A DNA stretch of 64,000 bases from ZC4RG35 sp040878345 (GCA_040878345.1 JBBDML010000024.1:1-64000), one strand, 5' to 3'; shown: positions 1-8,608, counted from the stretch's first letter. The notes: a model not told the origin generated them from the letters alone. Numbers and translations are program-made.

Positions 1-165
1 CAGGTCGGATGGCATTCTTGACTTTGAGGGAATAGGTGGAAGGAACCTCGGCCAAGGAGGGTTCGTGACGCGGCCTTCGCAGCCTCCTCCGGCCGGTTCG
101 ATCGCGGAATCCATCACCTTTGCCCGGAAGCTGGATTCGGACATGGCCTGTTCCCATTTCATCAT
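1..165 (-). CDS. Possible partial ORF at window edge
   Basis: An open frame runs from an ATG ATG pair at 165-160 leftwards off the window (55 codons, no stop). A strong Shine-Dalgarno-like AGAGGAGG sits just before it. The residues (MMKWEQAMSESSFRAK...) match no family I recognise. The frame is also open for about 15 codons upstream of the ATG, and a different frame upstream (166-240) reads as coding-like before stopping. It may therefore be the tail of a frameshifted gene. Confidence 0.25.
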   Translation of the reverse strand, partial: MMKWEQAMSESSFRAKVMDSAIEPAGGGCEGRVTNPPWPRFLPPIPSKSRMPSDL

Positions 166-275
166 GGCCTCCTCTTCGCGAAGGCGTTGAGGGATATCAC
201 CCCCTCGTTGACGAACACCTCGAAGCGAGTGCGGTAGTCGAGGCTTCAGACTGGCCTCAGCGTTGTTGACACCGG

Positions 276-1109
276 TCAGGCGGCCAGGCTGGCCTGGAGG
301 TGTTTCTCGAGAGCTTCGAGGAATCGGTCGATGCTCTCGATGTGGTGGGCATGGCTGCCTTCCAGCTCGACCACACTGGCGTTGGGAAGGTACATTGCAA
401 GCAGGTCGACCACCCTTTTCTCCACTTTGCCTGTCTTCGTTCCTTTGGTCAGCAGCACCGGGCAGCGCACCGCCGCTAGGTCCGCAAGTGAGTGGTCGGA
501 TCCCATTAGCTTCTCGGACAGCCAGGACAGGGTCATGCGATGGGGCCACGCCCGTTCCCAGTACGGATCTGACCGGGCCTGGGCCGGATCGCTGACGAAA
601 CCGGCCAGGTGAAGGACGCGGGCTAAATCATCTCCGGTCACGTCCTGGCCTGCCAAGGAGTGGAGGAACTCGGTGGACTCCTGATGGTCCCGGTCGGACT
701 CGCCCACCGCTTCGAGAATCCAATCCGCGGCCGGCTCGACCAGAGACATCGATATCAGCCTGCCGGGGTGAGCAATCGCGAAGTCGAGCAGCCCCTTTCC
801 CCCAGCCGACCAGCCAGCGAAGTGTGCCCGTTCGATCTCCAGGTGGTCGACCGTGAGGAGAAGGCTCTCAACCGCCACCTCACGGGTATAGGAAGGATCA
901 CCCGGCATTCCGGCCGAGCCCTGCTCGTTGTGGATGGGTTGGACCCTGATCGTCCGGTAACGGCCGCTGAGACGTTCCTGGTGGGGGATCCACGAGAGCC
1001 ACCCCGTGATACCACCGGGTATCAGCACCAACGGCTCACCCTCACCGGCGGCATCTACGGTAAGAGGACGGGGTCTCATCCCTGCCATCCCTTCGGCTCG
1101 ACCCCGCAT
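276..1109 (-). CDS. Alpha/beta-fold hydrolase
   Basis: A 277-residue cytosolic alpha/beta hydrolase of unknown substrate. The oxyanion region LVLIPGG lies near residues 27-33. The nucleophile elbow is GWSAG with Ser101, and the C-terminal catalytic His lies in GSHAHHIESIDRF around residue 251. The usual acid-bearing strand is recognisable (CPVLLTKGTKTGK), but the Asp normally following it is not obvious, so activity is not certain. Length is typical of single-domain lipase/esterase-like members. Met8 and Met11 are alternative starts that would still leave the whole fold. It stands alone, before the first tRNA-derived unit. A specific reaction cannot be assigned. Confidence 0.8.
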   Translation of the reverse strand: MRGRAEGMAGMRPRPLTVDAAGEGEPLVLIPGGITGWLSWIPHQERLSGRYRTIRVQPIHNEQGSAGMPGDPSYTREVAVESLLLTVDHLEIERAHFAGWSAGGKGLLDFAIAHPGRLISMSLVEPAADWILEAVGESDRDHQESTEFLHSLAGQDVTGDDLARVLHLAGFVSDPAQARSDPYWERAWPHRMTLSWLSEKLMGSDHSLADLAAVRCPVLLTKGTKTGKVEKRVVDLLAMYLPNASVVELEGSHAHHIESIDRFLEALEKHLQASLAA

Positions 1110-1358
1110 CTCCTCAGGACTGCTGTGACGATGCGTTCATCCCCCTTGTACTTCACGCTGGTCATACCGAGAACCCTCCATCTCAGCCCTTGAATGTACC
1201 GAATGCTGTTGTTGGACGCATCGGGTGAACACTCCATTCCCCGAGGAGAGGGCGCCCTCCTGCCTCGTGGTGCCACAGACACAGGGTTGTCCAGCGATCC
1301 TGCAAGTGATTCACGAGGTTTGGCTTCCCGAAAACCCCTGCGATACTTGACGATTCCC

Positions 1359-1473
1359 GCGCCCGTAGCTCAATTGGATAGAGCGTCTGACTACGGATTA
1401 TCCGCCATTGAGCGCTATGCGGAACAGGGAAAGGCCAGGTCAGCGACGAGCGTAAACCCCAGAATCAGACGCT
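1359..1473 (+). repeat. 115-bp tRNA-Arg 5'-half unit, copy A
   Basis: Bases 1-39 are identical to the 5' part of the intact tRNA-Arg(ACG) at 22340, through the anticodon loop CTACGGA. A 76-bp tail replaces the 3' half of the tRNA. The last nine bases (TCAGACGCT, 1465-1473) are the perfect complement of tRNA bases 24-32 (AGCGTCTGA, 1382-1390). A promoter-like TGCGATACT lies at 1339-1347, and the leader up to the tRNA start resembles the leaders of copy C and of the intact gene. The T arm and acceptor strand are absent, so this is not a functional tRNA. It shows nine differences from copy B over 115 bp by hand count. Confidence 0.9.
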
Positions 1474-1652
1474 TTACCCTTTCGACCTGCTTCCCCGGAC
1501 CGAGGTGATCTCGGCAGCGAGAAGGCTGGCCAAAGTGAACGATCCCTGGGCAACGCACGCCGCCGAACATGAAGTCCAGTTGTGTATTGACATGCAGTTG
1601 GGGGGGGGGCTTAGGCTTCCAGGTGGAAAGGTGCCGTCCACTGACGGTCTAG
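1474..1652. other. Spacer without recognisable gene
   Basis: Between unit A and the peptidase gene I see no coding signal. A run of nine or more G lies near 1600-1610, and the spacer must hold the promoter for the gene starting at 1653. Confidence 0.5.
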
Positions 1653-2681
1653 GTGACCCGCACTTCGAAGCGTCTGTTCGTAGTGTTCTGCCTGGCGGCG
1701 ATCCTTCTCGTCCCACCCCCCCTCGCATCAGCCTCTGACGTCGCTCCCGTCGACTATCACACGCTCTCTAGGGGGAGTCGAGGCGTTGTTGTGCGGGCCC
1801 TTCAATACCTGTTGAAGCACTGCGGCTATTCACTCACCGTCGATGGTGCGTTTGGCTCAACGACCGAAGCCAGGGTTAAGAGCTTCCAGAGTCTGCATGG
1901 TCTGGCTAATGACGGTGTGGTTGGCCCAGCGACGTGGGCTGAGATGGTTGTCACCACCAGTCAGGGCGCGTCAGGGAACCGAGTTTCCGCCATCACCACC
2001 CTGTTGAACAAGTGGGACGGGGCAGGGGTTACCAGTTCTTTCACTTCGACCGTGAAGACAAGGGTGCAGAATTTCCAGAACCATCGAGGTCTCACCAGCG
2101 ATGGAGTAGTCGGCCCGACTACATGGAAGCATCTCGTTTTCCACTATGAAGAGCCGGCTCCCTACATCGTGATCTGCAGAGGATTGACAGGAGGTGTCGA
2201 CACCGCTGATCCAGATGAGGCCTGGGGAACTAGCCAAACGGTCGCTTTCTTGGAGTATGCCGGCAACGAGGTGTATGTGCTATACGTCCAGCGCGTCGCC
2301 TTTCGTGATCTGAGCTACGAACACGGCGGCACATTCCATGATGGTCAGCACGAGTCGCACCGTTATGGCATGGACATTGACATCCGCCCGATGACCACCG
2401 TCGCTGGGAATTCCGGCTACCAATGCAACACGCCCACTTCGAATCCGGATATCGAGTATTGGGAGAGCCAGTACAACCTTACGAAGACCAAGTTTCTCGC
2501 TCAGTCACTTCGGAATGCCAGTGTGGGACTCGGGCGGGATCTCCACAAGATCACCTACTTCAACGACCCTCTGGTTATCAACTCGGTACCCGAGGTGCAA
2601 GCCCTTGAGAACCATGACGACCATCTCCACACGAGGTTCTGCACGGCCTACTACTCCTACTCATCGTCGTATGACTGCTGA
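1653..2681 (+). CDS. Secreted double PG-binding metallopeptidase
   Basis: A 342-residue exported protein likely to act on peptidoglycan. A signal peptide (residues about 1-28, FVVFCLAAILLVPPPLASA) is followed by two peptidoglycan-binding-1 repeats (about 38-100 and 106-162, each ending in DGVVGPxTW). The C-terminal zinc-peptidase domain carries HESHRYGMDIDIR (His233, His236, Asp241) and HDDHLH (His321, His324, His326). This metal-site layout is that of the MepA/M15-type murein endopeptidases. The start is GTG at 1653. The stop overlaps the next gene's ATG by 11 bases, so the two are probably co-translated. It sits between tRNA-derived units A and B. The family call rests on motifs seen; the bond cleaved is inference. 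Confidence 0.85.
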   Translation: MTRTSKRLFVVFCLAAILLVPPPLASASDVAPVDYHTLSRGSRGVVVRALQYLLKHCGYSLTVDGAFGSTTEARVKSFQSLHGLANDGVVGPATWAEMVVTTSQGASGNRVSAITTLLNKWDGAGVTSSFTSTVKTRVQNFQNHRGLTSDGVVGPTTWKHLVFHYEEPAPYIVICRGLTGGVDTADPDEAWGTSQTVAFLEYAGNEVYVLYVQRVAFRDLSYEHGGTFHDGQHESHRYGMDIDIRPMTTVAGNSGYQCNTPTSNPDIEYWESQYNLTKTKFLAQSLRNASVGLGRDLHKITYFNDPLVINSVPEVQALENHDDHLHTRFCTAYYSYSSSYDC

Positions 2682-4017
2682 AACCACTCCGAGGGGCGGC
2701 AAGGTCAGCCGAAGCCCCGTATCCCAACTCTGCTTCCTCCTCGTTGGAGTTGTCGCGGTCGTCGCCTGCGGTGTGCCGGGGCCGGAGCAAACGACCTCTG
2801 GGAGTGTGGAACCGCCGTCATCGGACACCACATCTGGGTCCCCCGCTACAACGCTGGCGCTCACATCCACCACCGCTGGCCCAAATGAATCCGCTGTGGC
2901 AGATCTGGATTGGTTGGCCGAAACGGATTTCGCATCTCTGATCGGATTGGCAGCCTCGACACGCTTTCAGCCGGCAGACGGGTGGGTCGACTTTGTCAGC
3001 GCGTCCGACGGGAGCTATGTGATCCACTTCGGCTATGGGGCTCGGGGACCCTGCGAGACCGTGTACTCCGCCAGGTCGCTCACGTTCGTCAGCTACTGCC
3101 AGGGTGTCGGCGAGGAGGAGCAGGATCATCTCGTCATGGCCACGGGTCTCCCACCTGGCGGGATCGAGGGACGTGAGCGCGACTTGTTCTGGATCGGAAG
3201 CAACGCCTTTCTCAGCGATGGCCTGTACGTGCGGCTGCGAGAGCACGCCCAAGGCCGGGCCCTTCAAGGGGTCGTACGGGTCAGCTACGACGTGTCCCGC
3301 GGTGGTGAGATGTCTACGAGCGGCACCTTTGCTGCCGACGTGGAGCTCAAATCAGGGCTCCCACTCCTGATCGAACGATCCGCTGCGGGAGAGGACCAAA
3401 CCAATACGTCGTCTTGGGTCCTGACCTCAGCCGAGCCAGTCGGAGAGATGCCGGACTTCGAAGTCATGGTCCAGAAGCTCATGGACTCAAGCAACGTGGA
3501 GCCGACACGTCTGGACTACGGGTTCAAGCAAGTATCCGAGGGCGACCTTCTCGGCCTTGTCTCGTACACCCCGTTGTACCTGAACACGGTTACCTCGAGT
3601 CCGCTCGAGCTGACCGGCATCTACTTTGCGGAGGAGACGATCGTGCCCGAGGGCATCGGGAACCCGGTCTCGAGCCAGGTGCTCGTTTTCGCCTACCGCA
3701 ACGGTCTCGACACTGTCATCGTGACGAACCGCAAAGGGAACGTGACGGTCGGTGGTCCGGAGTCGGAAGGCATCCCAATCCGCGAGGCGACCGCCGAAGA
3801 CTGGAGTGACCCGTTCAATGTCGCCGGATGGACCAACCAGGTAGTCGAGGTCCCCATCGAAGCCGAATACTTCGAATCGGTCATCGCCGATCTGACAGTG
3901 GTGCCGCATGCTTGGGCTTCAATTGGTGATGCCGTGGTCACCATCGAGGGCAATGTGGCTCCTTACGTTCTCGACGCGTTCGCGATCGAGCTCGGCGCCA
4001 CTGCCGCCTCGCGCTAG
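2671..4017 (+). CDS. Secreted lipoprotein of unknown function
   Basis: A 448-residue predicted lipoprotein. The ATG at 2671 overlaps the end of the preceding peptidase gene by 11 bases. A hydrophobic stretch (LCFLLVGVVAVVAC) ends in a lipobox with Cys33, followed by a Ser/Thr-rich linker (about residues 37-75). The remaining 370 residues are a mixed acidic/hydrophobic extracytoplasmic domain that I do not recognise. The longer frame open from 2515 runs inside the peptidase and is not a credible start. Coupling to the peptidase suggests a shared envelope role, which is inference only. Confidence 0.75.
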   Translation: MTAETTPRGGKVSRSPVSQLCFLLVGVVAVVACGVPGPEQTTSGSVEPPSSDTTSGSPATTLALTSTTAGPNESAVADLDWLAETDFASLIGLAASTRFQPADGWVDFVSASDGSYVIHFGYGARGPCETVYSARSLTFVSYCQGVGEEEQDHLVMATGLPPGGIEGRERDLFWIGSNAFLSDGLYVRLREHAQGRALQGVVRVSYDVSRGGEMSTSGTFAADVELKSGLPLLIERSAAGEDQTNTSSWVLTSAEPVGEMPDFEVMVQKLMDSSNVEPTRLDYGFKQVSEGDLLGLVSYTPLYLNTVTSSPLELTGIYFAEETIVPEGIGNPVSSQVLVFAYRNGLDTVIVTNRKGNVTVGGPESEGIPIREATAEDWSDPFNVAGWTNQVVEVPIEAEYFESVIADLTVVPHAWASIGDAVVTIEGNVAPYVLDAFAIELGATAASR

Positions 4018-4084
4018 ATACCACCGACGCCCGTTTGGAGCAATGGCTGCTGTAACGAGCAATCTGCGATAATCGACCCATCCG

Positions 4085-4199
4085 GCGCCCGTAGCTCAAT
4101 TGGATAGAGCGTCTGACTACGGATTATCCAGCATTGAGCGCTATGCGGAACAGGGAAAACGCAGGTCAGCGACGAGCGTGACTGCCAGAATCAGACGCT
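4085..4199 (+). repeat. 115-bp tRNA-Arg 5'-half unit, copy B
   Basis: It has the same length and layout as copy A: the tRNA-Arg 5' half through CTACGGA, then a 76-bp tail ending in TCAGACGCT (4191-4199). A TGCGATAAT promoter-like element lies about 16-24 bases upstream. The first 58 bases are nearly identical to copy A; differences cluster in the middle of the tail. The remaining spacer to 4451 holds no gene I can support. Confidence 0.9.
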
Positions 4200-4451
4200 G
4201 TATCGATCCCCAGGGAACAGCAACGAACGTCTCGTTGGCTGGTCAACTGGTTTTCGGTAGCTGACATCTCTGACATCACCCTCCGCTGCGCTTTCAAGCC
4301 AGTCGCAGAACCGCTTTCAAACCTGCCGTAAGGGAGTGACGCTCTCAACCTGGCCTAAGTGGCTGGCGGTGACCGTCCACCATGCTCTGACCGCCAGGGC
4401 TGTGCGCGGACGGGAGCGTCTTACGTGCATCTTCTATTACAACCCGTGCTG

Positions 4452-6086
4452 CTACAGCTCGAGGATGATGGGGATGATCACCGGTTTGCGGGAGGTTTCG
4501 GCTCGGAACACCCTGGATGCCGCCTGTCGTACGGTGGTCTGAAGGTCTTTTCGGTCCGGCTTCCCGGACGGTGATGTCCCTTTTAATGCGATCCGGATGG
4601 CATCGGCTGCTTTGTCGAGTACGGAGGTGGGGTCGTCCATGACGCCGTGGCTGTCGAGGTCGGGCCCGTGGACCAGTTCCCCGGTCTCGTGGCTGATGCC
4701 GACAGTAACCACCACGACGCCTTCGTCGGCGAGATGTCCGCGGTCTCTGAGCACACCGCGTTGGACCTCTCTGAAGCCTGAGCCGTCGAGATAGACATAC
4801 CCGGCTTCGAAGGCACGCCGCCGGATCAGGGTTTTCGGACCGTCGAGTATGACTCGGTCGCCGTCTTCGAGAACGTCGACGTATGGAATGCCGGCTCGTC
4901 GGGCGAGCGCGGCGTGTGCGTGAAGGTGGCGGTACTCGCCGTGGACCGGGACCATCGCTTGGGGTCGGATCACGTTGAGCATGGTCAACAGTTCGTCGCG
5001 GGCGGCATGGCCGGAGACATGGACCGAGGCGTTACGCCCGTGGAACACCTCAGCTCCGAGCCGGAGAAGTCGGCTGACAACATGGGACACCGCGGTCTCG
5101 TTGCCGGGGATAGGGGTGGCGGAGATGATCACCGTGTCCCCGTGGTCGATGTCGAGGAAGCGGTGACGTCCCTGGGCCATAAGGGAGAGGGCGGCGAAGG
5201 GCTCTCCTTGGCTGCCGGTGGTGATGAGCAGCTGCTCTCTCTCGGGCAGATCTAGTAGATCTTCGATGTCCACCAGCCTCTCGGGGATGCGGAGGATGCC
5301 GAGATCCTTGGCGACTCCGGCGTTGCGTTGCATTGACCGGCCGAACAGGGCGATGCTGCGTCCGGTGTCGAGGCCGGCTTGGACGATCTGTTGGACTCGG
5401 TGGACATGGGAGCTGAAACAGGCGGCTACTACCCGTCCCGGTGCGGCGCGGATGATGTCGGTGATGGGTTGGGCCAGGGAGCCTTCCGACGGGGTGAAGC
5501 CAGGGGATTCGGCGTTGGTCGAATCTGAAAGCAGCAGTCTTACCCCGCGGGTGCCGAGGGCGGCGAACATCGCAAGGTCGGTGGGACGGCCATCGATGGG
5601 GGTCGGGTCGAGTTTGAAATCCCCGGTGTGGACGACGATCCCTTCTGGAGTGTCGAAGGCGATGCCCCTGGCATCGGGGATGGAATGGGTGACTGGTATC
5701 AGTTGGAAGCGAAACGGGCCGTGCTGTTGCCATTTGAAACCGTCGACCGGACGCCAGTCGGCTTTGACTCCGAGCTCTTCGACCCGCCCTGCTGCGATCT
5801 GGAGGGCGAGACTGGTCCCGTAGACCGGGACGTTGATGTCGCCGAGGAAGTAGGCGAGGGCGCCCATATGGTCTTCGTGGCCGTGGGTGAGGATCACACA
5901 TTCGACGTCTTGGCGTCGTTTCACCAGCCACGACCAGTCCGGGAATACCAGGTCGACGCCGAGCATGTCCTCTTCGGGGAACATGAGTCCGACATCGATG
6001 AGACAGAGGCGGCCTTCGACCTCGACCGCGGCGCAGTTGCGGCCGATCTCGCCCAGTCCACCAAGGAACGAGACACTGACGGTCAC
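4452..6086 (-). CDS. rnj: Ribonuclease J
   Basis: A 544-residue metallo-beta-lactamase/beta-CASP ribonuclease, an endo- and 5'-exonuclease for mRNA decay and rRNA maturation in the cytosol. Motifs in order: HGHEDH (residues 68-73), THSIPDA, HTGDFKLDPTPIDG, SDSTNAE, then the beta-CASP motifs VHVSGHA and VPVHGEYRHL. The start is taken as GTG at 6086 because it makes a GTGA overlap with the upstream gene and is followed directly by the conserved SFLGGLGEIGRN. The frame is open further upstream, but that part lies inside the neighbour. It is the last gene of a five-gene leftward operon. RNase J is normally a core gene, so its position between tRNA-derived units B and C argues against this interval being a simple mobile element. 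Confidence 0.95.
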   Translation of the reverse strand: MTVSVSFLGGLGEIGRNCAAVEVEGRLCLIDVGLMFPEEDMLGVDLVFPDWSWLVKRRQDVECVILTHGHEDHMGALAYFLGDINVPVYGTSLALQIAAGRVEELGVKADWRPVDGFKWQQHGPFRFQLIPVTHSIPDARGIAFDTPEGIVVHTGDFKLDPTPIDGRPTDLAMFAALGTRGVRLLLSDSTNAESPGFTPSEGSLAQPITDIIRAAPGRVVAACFSSHVHRVQQIVQAGLDTGRSIALFGRSMQRNAGVAKDLGILRIPERLVDIEDLLDLPEREQLLITTGSQGEPFAALSLMAQGRHRFLDIDHGDTVIISATPIPGNETAVSHVVSRLLRLGAEVFHGRNASVHVSGHAARDELLTMLNVIRPQAMVPVHGEYRHLHAHAALARRAGIPYVDVLEDGDRVILDGPKTLIRRRAFEAGYVYLDGSGFREVQRGVLRDRGHLADEGVVVVTVGISHETGELVHGPDLDSHGVMDDPTSVLDKAADAIRIALKGTSPSGKPDRKDLQTTVRQAASRVFRAETSRKPVIIPIILEL

Positions 6087-7087
6087 GGTAGGGCTCCCGT
6101 GTCGATGGCGATTTGTTGGAGCCGCTGGTCGTATACCGGCGCCATCTCGTCCCACGAGAAGCGGGCCATAGCTCGTTGTAGACCTGGCGGTGGGAGCGGT
6201 TCGTTGAGAGCGGTGGTCAACGCTTCGACCAGCCCTCCTTCGGGGTAGAGGACGGTTCCGTGGTGGTCGACGGGAATTAGCCCGGGATAGGAGAGGCGAT
6301 TGGGGAGCACCGGTCGGCAGCCGGCGGCGATGGCTTCGACCACCGAGATCCCGAAGAACTCCTGGAGGGCAGTGGAGACGACCACGTCGCTGCTGGCCAC
6401 CAGCTCACGGTACAGGTCCCCAGGTGCCTCGCCGTCAGCGAGGATCCGATCCCCGGCCGCTGCCCGGATCCGGGTCAGCGCCGTCGGCGGGTGGGGAGGG
6501 CGCGGCCCGAGCAGCACCAGCTCGAACTCGGCGCCGGCCGCCACCAGTTGTTCGACAGCGTCGGCGAACGCGTCTGGATCCTTGTCGTGGTCCCAACGAT
6601 GGTTCCACAGGATTCGGGGAGGCGAGTTTGGTCCTGTCTTGGGTTCGATCCAGAAGAGGTCGACTCCGACCGGCAGCACCTCGCTCCGGCCGGCGACCTC
6701 GTCGATGAGATGCTCGTGGGTCTGGTCGGGGAAGCTGCGGAGCAATCGGGGGAGCTCCTGGAAGAAGATCTCCCGGTGACAGTCCGAATTGAACAAGACG
6801 AGGTCGGCGGAGCAGGCGGAAACCCAATTGGTGAGCCCATAGGAGAGGTCGGGTTGAGCCGTAGGTGAGGTCGGATAGGTGAGTTGGGTCTCGTGGAAAT
6901 ACAGAAGCGTGGGCGGATCGCCGAGGAATGGCCGTGCGAAGGTGCGGAACTGTGCCAGGTCGGTCATGTCTGATACCAACACAAGGCCGGGTGGCCAGCC
7001 GTCGAAGGTGGCCAGGGTGAGCGCCGACCCACGCATACGCCACTTCCACCAGCTCCCGAAATGGGTGACCAGCAGCAGGACGTTCAT
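6083..7087 (-). CDS. DUF3524/GTDC1-like glycosyltransferase (QTMAN family)
   Basis: A 334-residue GT-B glycosyltransferase. The N-terminal part carries YFHETQLTYP (residues 63-72) and FNSDCHREIFFQELP, which match the DUF3524 region of vertebrate GTDC1, the tRNA-queuosine mannosyltransferase QTMAN. The C-terminal half has the family-4 signature EFFGISVVEAIAAGCRPVLPN. Known: GTDC1 mannosylates queuosine-34 of tRNA-Asp. Inference: this bacterial relative may also act on a modified tRNA, although a different acceptor is possible. The ATG at 7087 overlaps the upstream stop as ATGA, and the stop overlaps the RNase J start, so the three genes are translationally coupled. Position next to RNase J, and close to RF3 across the divergent promoter, gives an RNA/translation setting. 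Confidence 0.75.
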   Translation of the reverse strand: MNVLLLVTHFGSWWKWRMRGSALTLATFDGWPPGLVLVSDMTDLAQFRTFARPFLGDPPTLLYFHETQLTYPTSPTAQPDLSYGLTNWVSACSADLVLFNSDCHREIFFQELPRLLRSFPDQTHEHLIDEVAGRSEVLPVGVDLFWIEPKTGPNSPPRILWNHRWDHDKDPDAFADAVEQLVAAGAEFELVLLGPRPPHPPTALTRIRAAAGDRILADGEAPGDLYRELVASSDVVVSTALQEFFGISVVEAIAAGCRPVLPNRLSYPGLIPVDHHGTVLYPEGGLVEALTTALNEPLPPPGLQRAMARFSWDEMAPVYDQRLQQIAIDTGALP

Positions 7088-7428
7088 GGGGCGGCAGTCT
7101 CCAGTCTGTGGAGACGTTCGATGAACGCGAGGTAGATCGCCGGGTCGAACGGGACGCCGGTGGGGATGACCAAGACCGGGATCCGGACGGCGGTGGCGGT
7201 CTCGATCTCGCCGGCTTGCCGTTCGTCGACCCCGCCGGCGGTGACCGCAACCAGCCCGTCGCATGCGGTGATGTGCGCCTCCGCGATCCCACGCATGATC
7301 TCCTCGTCGCCTCCGACCGCGGTCTGAACCAGCCCAACTCCAGGGTTGAGTTCGAGCATCTGTCCGACCAGCCTCTTGGCCTCCGTCGTTTCGGGATATG
7401 GGAGGGTCAGGTAGGCGTGGACCATCAC
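7084..7428 (-). CDS. Small nucleoside-deoxyribosyltransferase-like protein
   Basis: A 114-residue protein that resembles the Rossmann-like core of nucleoside 2-deoxyribosyltransferase/DUF4406-type proteins: a short N-terminal strand, then ACDGLVAVTAGGVDERQAGEIETATAVRIPVLVI. The catalytic Glu of that superfamily would correspond to E in AGEIETA. The start is either GTG at 7428 (GTGA overlap with the upstream reading frame) or ATG at 7425. It lies between the ADP-ribosylglycohydrolase-like gene and the glycosyltransferase with 4-base overlaps. The superfamily assignment is tentative, from the strand pattern only. Confidence 0.55.
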   Translation of the reverse strand: MMVHAYLTLPYPETTEAKRLVGQMLELNPGVGLVQTAVGGDEEIMRGIAEAHITACDGLVAVTAGGVDERQAGEIETATAVRIPVLVIPTGVPFDPAIYLAFIERLHRLETAAP

Positions 7429-8354
7429 GATCGCCGGGGTGGGTGCAACCGATCGGCGAGACTGAGGAGCTCGTCGGCGCCTTCCACCTCCTGCCAGGGT
7501 TGGGGAATGGCGGTCATTCCCAGGTAGGCTCCGGCGAGGGCACCGGTCATGGCGGCGATGGTGTCGGTGTCGCCGCCGAGGCCGACCGCAGTCTTGATCG
7601 CTTCGGAGAAGGAGTCGGGCGAGCTGAGGAAGCAGCCAAGTGCGGTCACCACCGAGGCGTGGGCGGCGATGCCAGTGCCGAGGACTTCGGCCAGTTCACC
7701 AATGTCTCGACTGCCGGCATGATGGGCGAGAAAGGAGAACTTGTCCCGGAACACCGGTGTCTTCACGTAGTCGCGGACGGTTCCGATCAGGGCTTGCGGG
7801 TCGATGGTCTCGGTGTCGAGGAGAGAGGTGATGGCCACGGTCTGGGCGACAGCGCCGTCGATCCCTTCCGGATGGCTGTGGGTGATCAGTGCCGTCTGGG
7901 CGGCACACTCAGCGGCCGAGTCGAGGTCGGGGAACGTGTGCAGGGCGACCGGTGCCACTCTCATCGACGCGCCGTTGCCGTAGGAGCCGGTCCCGTTGAA
8001 CAGGCTTCTCGATCCTTCATCCCAGCTCACACCCTGCTCGAGACGGAAAAAGACGATGGGTGGTCCCGACCTTTAGCCTCGAAACGGCTCAGCGGCGAAC
8101 TGCGCGGCCAGGGTGGCGGCCATGTGAGGCCCTTCGAATTCCCCTTGGTCGACTAGCGACCTGGCCACGGCCAGGGTCATTGCGGTGTCGTCGGTGTATG
8201 AGAGATTGGGGTGTGTGTCCAACGTGTCGAGATAGGCGGTGGGAACGCTCGCCTGGCCTTCGGTTGGAGCGCCCAGAGCATCCCCGACTGCGGTGCCGAC
8301 CATTGCGCCGCGATATCGATCGGCGAGGTCGATCGTGCTCGTGGTCCCGGTCAA
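7425..8354 (-). pseudogene. ADP-ribosylglycohydrolase interrupted by an in-frame TAA
   Basis: Read through, this is a full-length DraG/ADP-ribosylhydrolase-like protein of about 309 codons. The N-terminal part carries GDALGAPTEG and the metal-binding SYTDDT. The C-terminal part carries GSYGNGASMRVAPVALH and GLGGDTDTIAAMTG. Known function: hydrolysis of ADP-ribose from proteins or small molecules with two divalent metals. A TAA codon (8075-8073) follows EPFRG in the same frame, and coding-like sequence (SGPPIVFFRLEQG) continues past it. The next possible start is GTG at 8030. Both metal-binding halves are needed in this family, so either the gene is dead, two chains assemble, or the stop is a sequencing error. 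Overlaps with both neighbours are intact. Confidence 0.8.
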
Positions 8355-8563
8355 ACTCCGACCGGGATCTCGGCCAGCTCATCCCAAACCTCGTTGAGCC
8401 GGGAGTAGCGACGGACAGTGAGTCCCGTCAGCACCTCGGCCACCTCCGGTCTGCTCCCGTTCCGGTCTGCCGCTGCGACGATCTCATCGCGAGTGGCTCC
8501 ACCACGCTCGAAAGCGGTGCGCACCGCGTCGGCGATCTCCAATCTGGTCACTGGTTGACTCAT
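8351..8563 (-). CDS. DUF2795-like small protein
   Basis: A 70-residue protein resembling the DUF2795 fold common in actinobacteria: a helix with repeated aliphatics, then EVAEVLTGLTVRRYSRLNEVWDEL. Function unknown. It is the first gene of the leftward operon that ends in RNase J. The ATG at 8563 has a TCAGGAG Shine-Dalgarno seven bases upstream, and the stop overlaps the next ATG (ATGA). It faces merR across a 117-bp divergent promoter region. Confidence 0.6.
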   Translation of the reverse strand: MSQPVTRLEIADAVRTAFERGGATRDEIVAAADRNGSRPEVAEVLTGLTVRRYSRLNEVWDELAEIPVGV

Positions 8564-8582
8564 CGAAAACTCCTGAATTTCA

Positions 8583-8608
8583 ACTCTTCCCTTACGTTAG
8601 GGTAGAGT
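8583..8608. promoter_or_regulatory. Dyad operator in divergent merR promoter
   Basis: An interrupted palindrome centred between 8595 and 8596: ACTCT-n-CCCT-TACGTT-AGGG-n-AGAGT, with complementary ACTCT/AGAGT and CCCT/AGGG arms. The CCCTnACGTnAGGG core is the style of dyad bound by MerR-family regulators between the -35 and -10 elements. It lies between the leftward operon starting at 8563 and merR at 8681, so control of both directions by the adjacent MerR protein is likely (inference). Confidence 0.65.

Noticed and set aside
1359..1510. Unit A as a tRNA-Arg gene with a 74-nt intron in the anticodon loop
   Set aside because: The distal TCAGA could complete the anticodon stem, but the sequence after it has no T arm and no CGGGCGC acceptor strand in any of the four copies.
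2515..2670. Earlier start for the lipoprotein gene
   Set aside because: It would lie inside the peptidase gene and place a non-hydrophobic stretch before the signal peptide.
7398..8156. Plus-strand open frame opposite the ADP-ribosylglycohydrolase
   Set aside because: Low-complexity Gly/Arg/Asp shadow; the minus strand carries the family motifs and operon overlaps.
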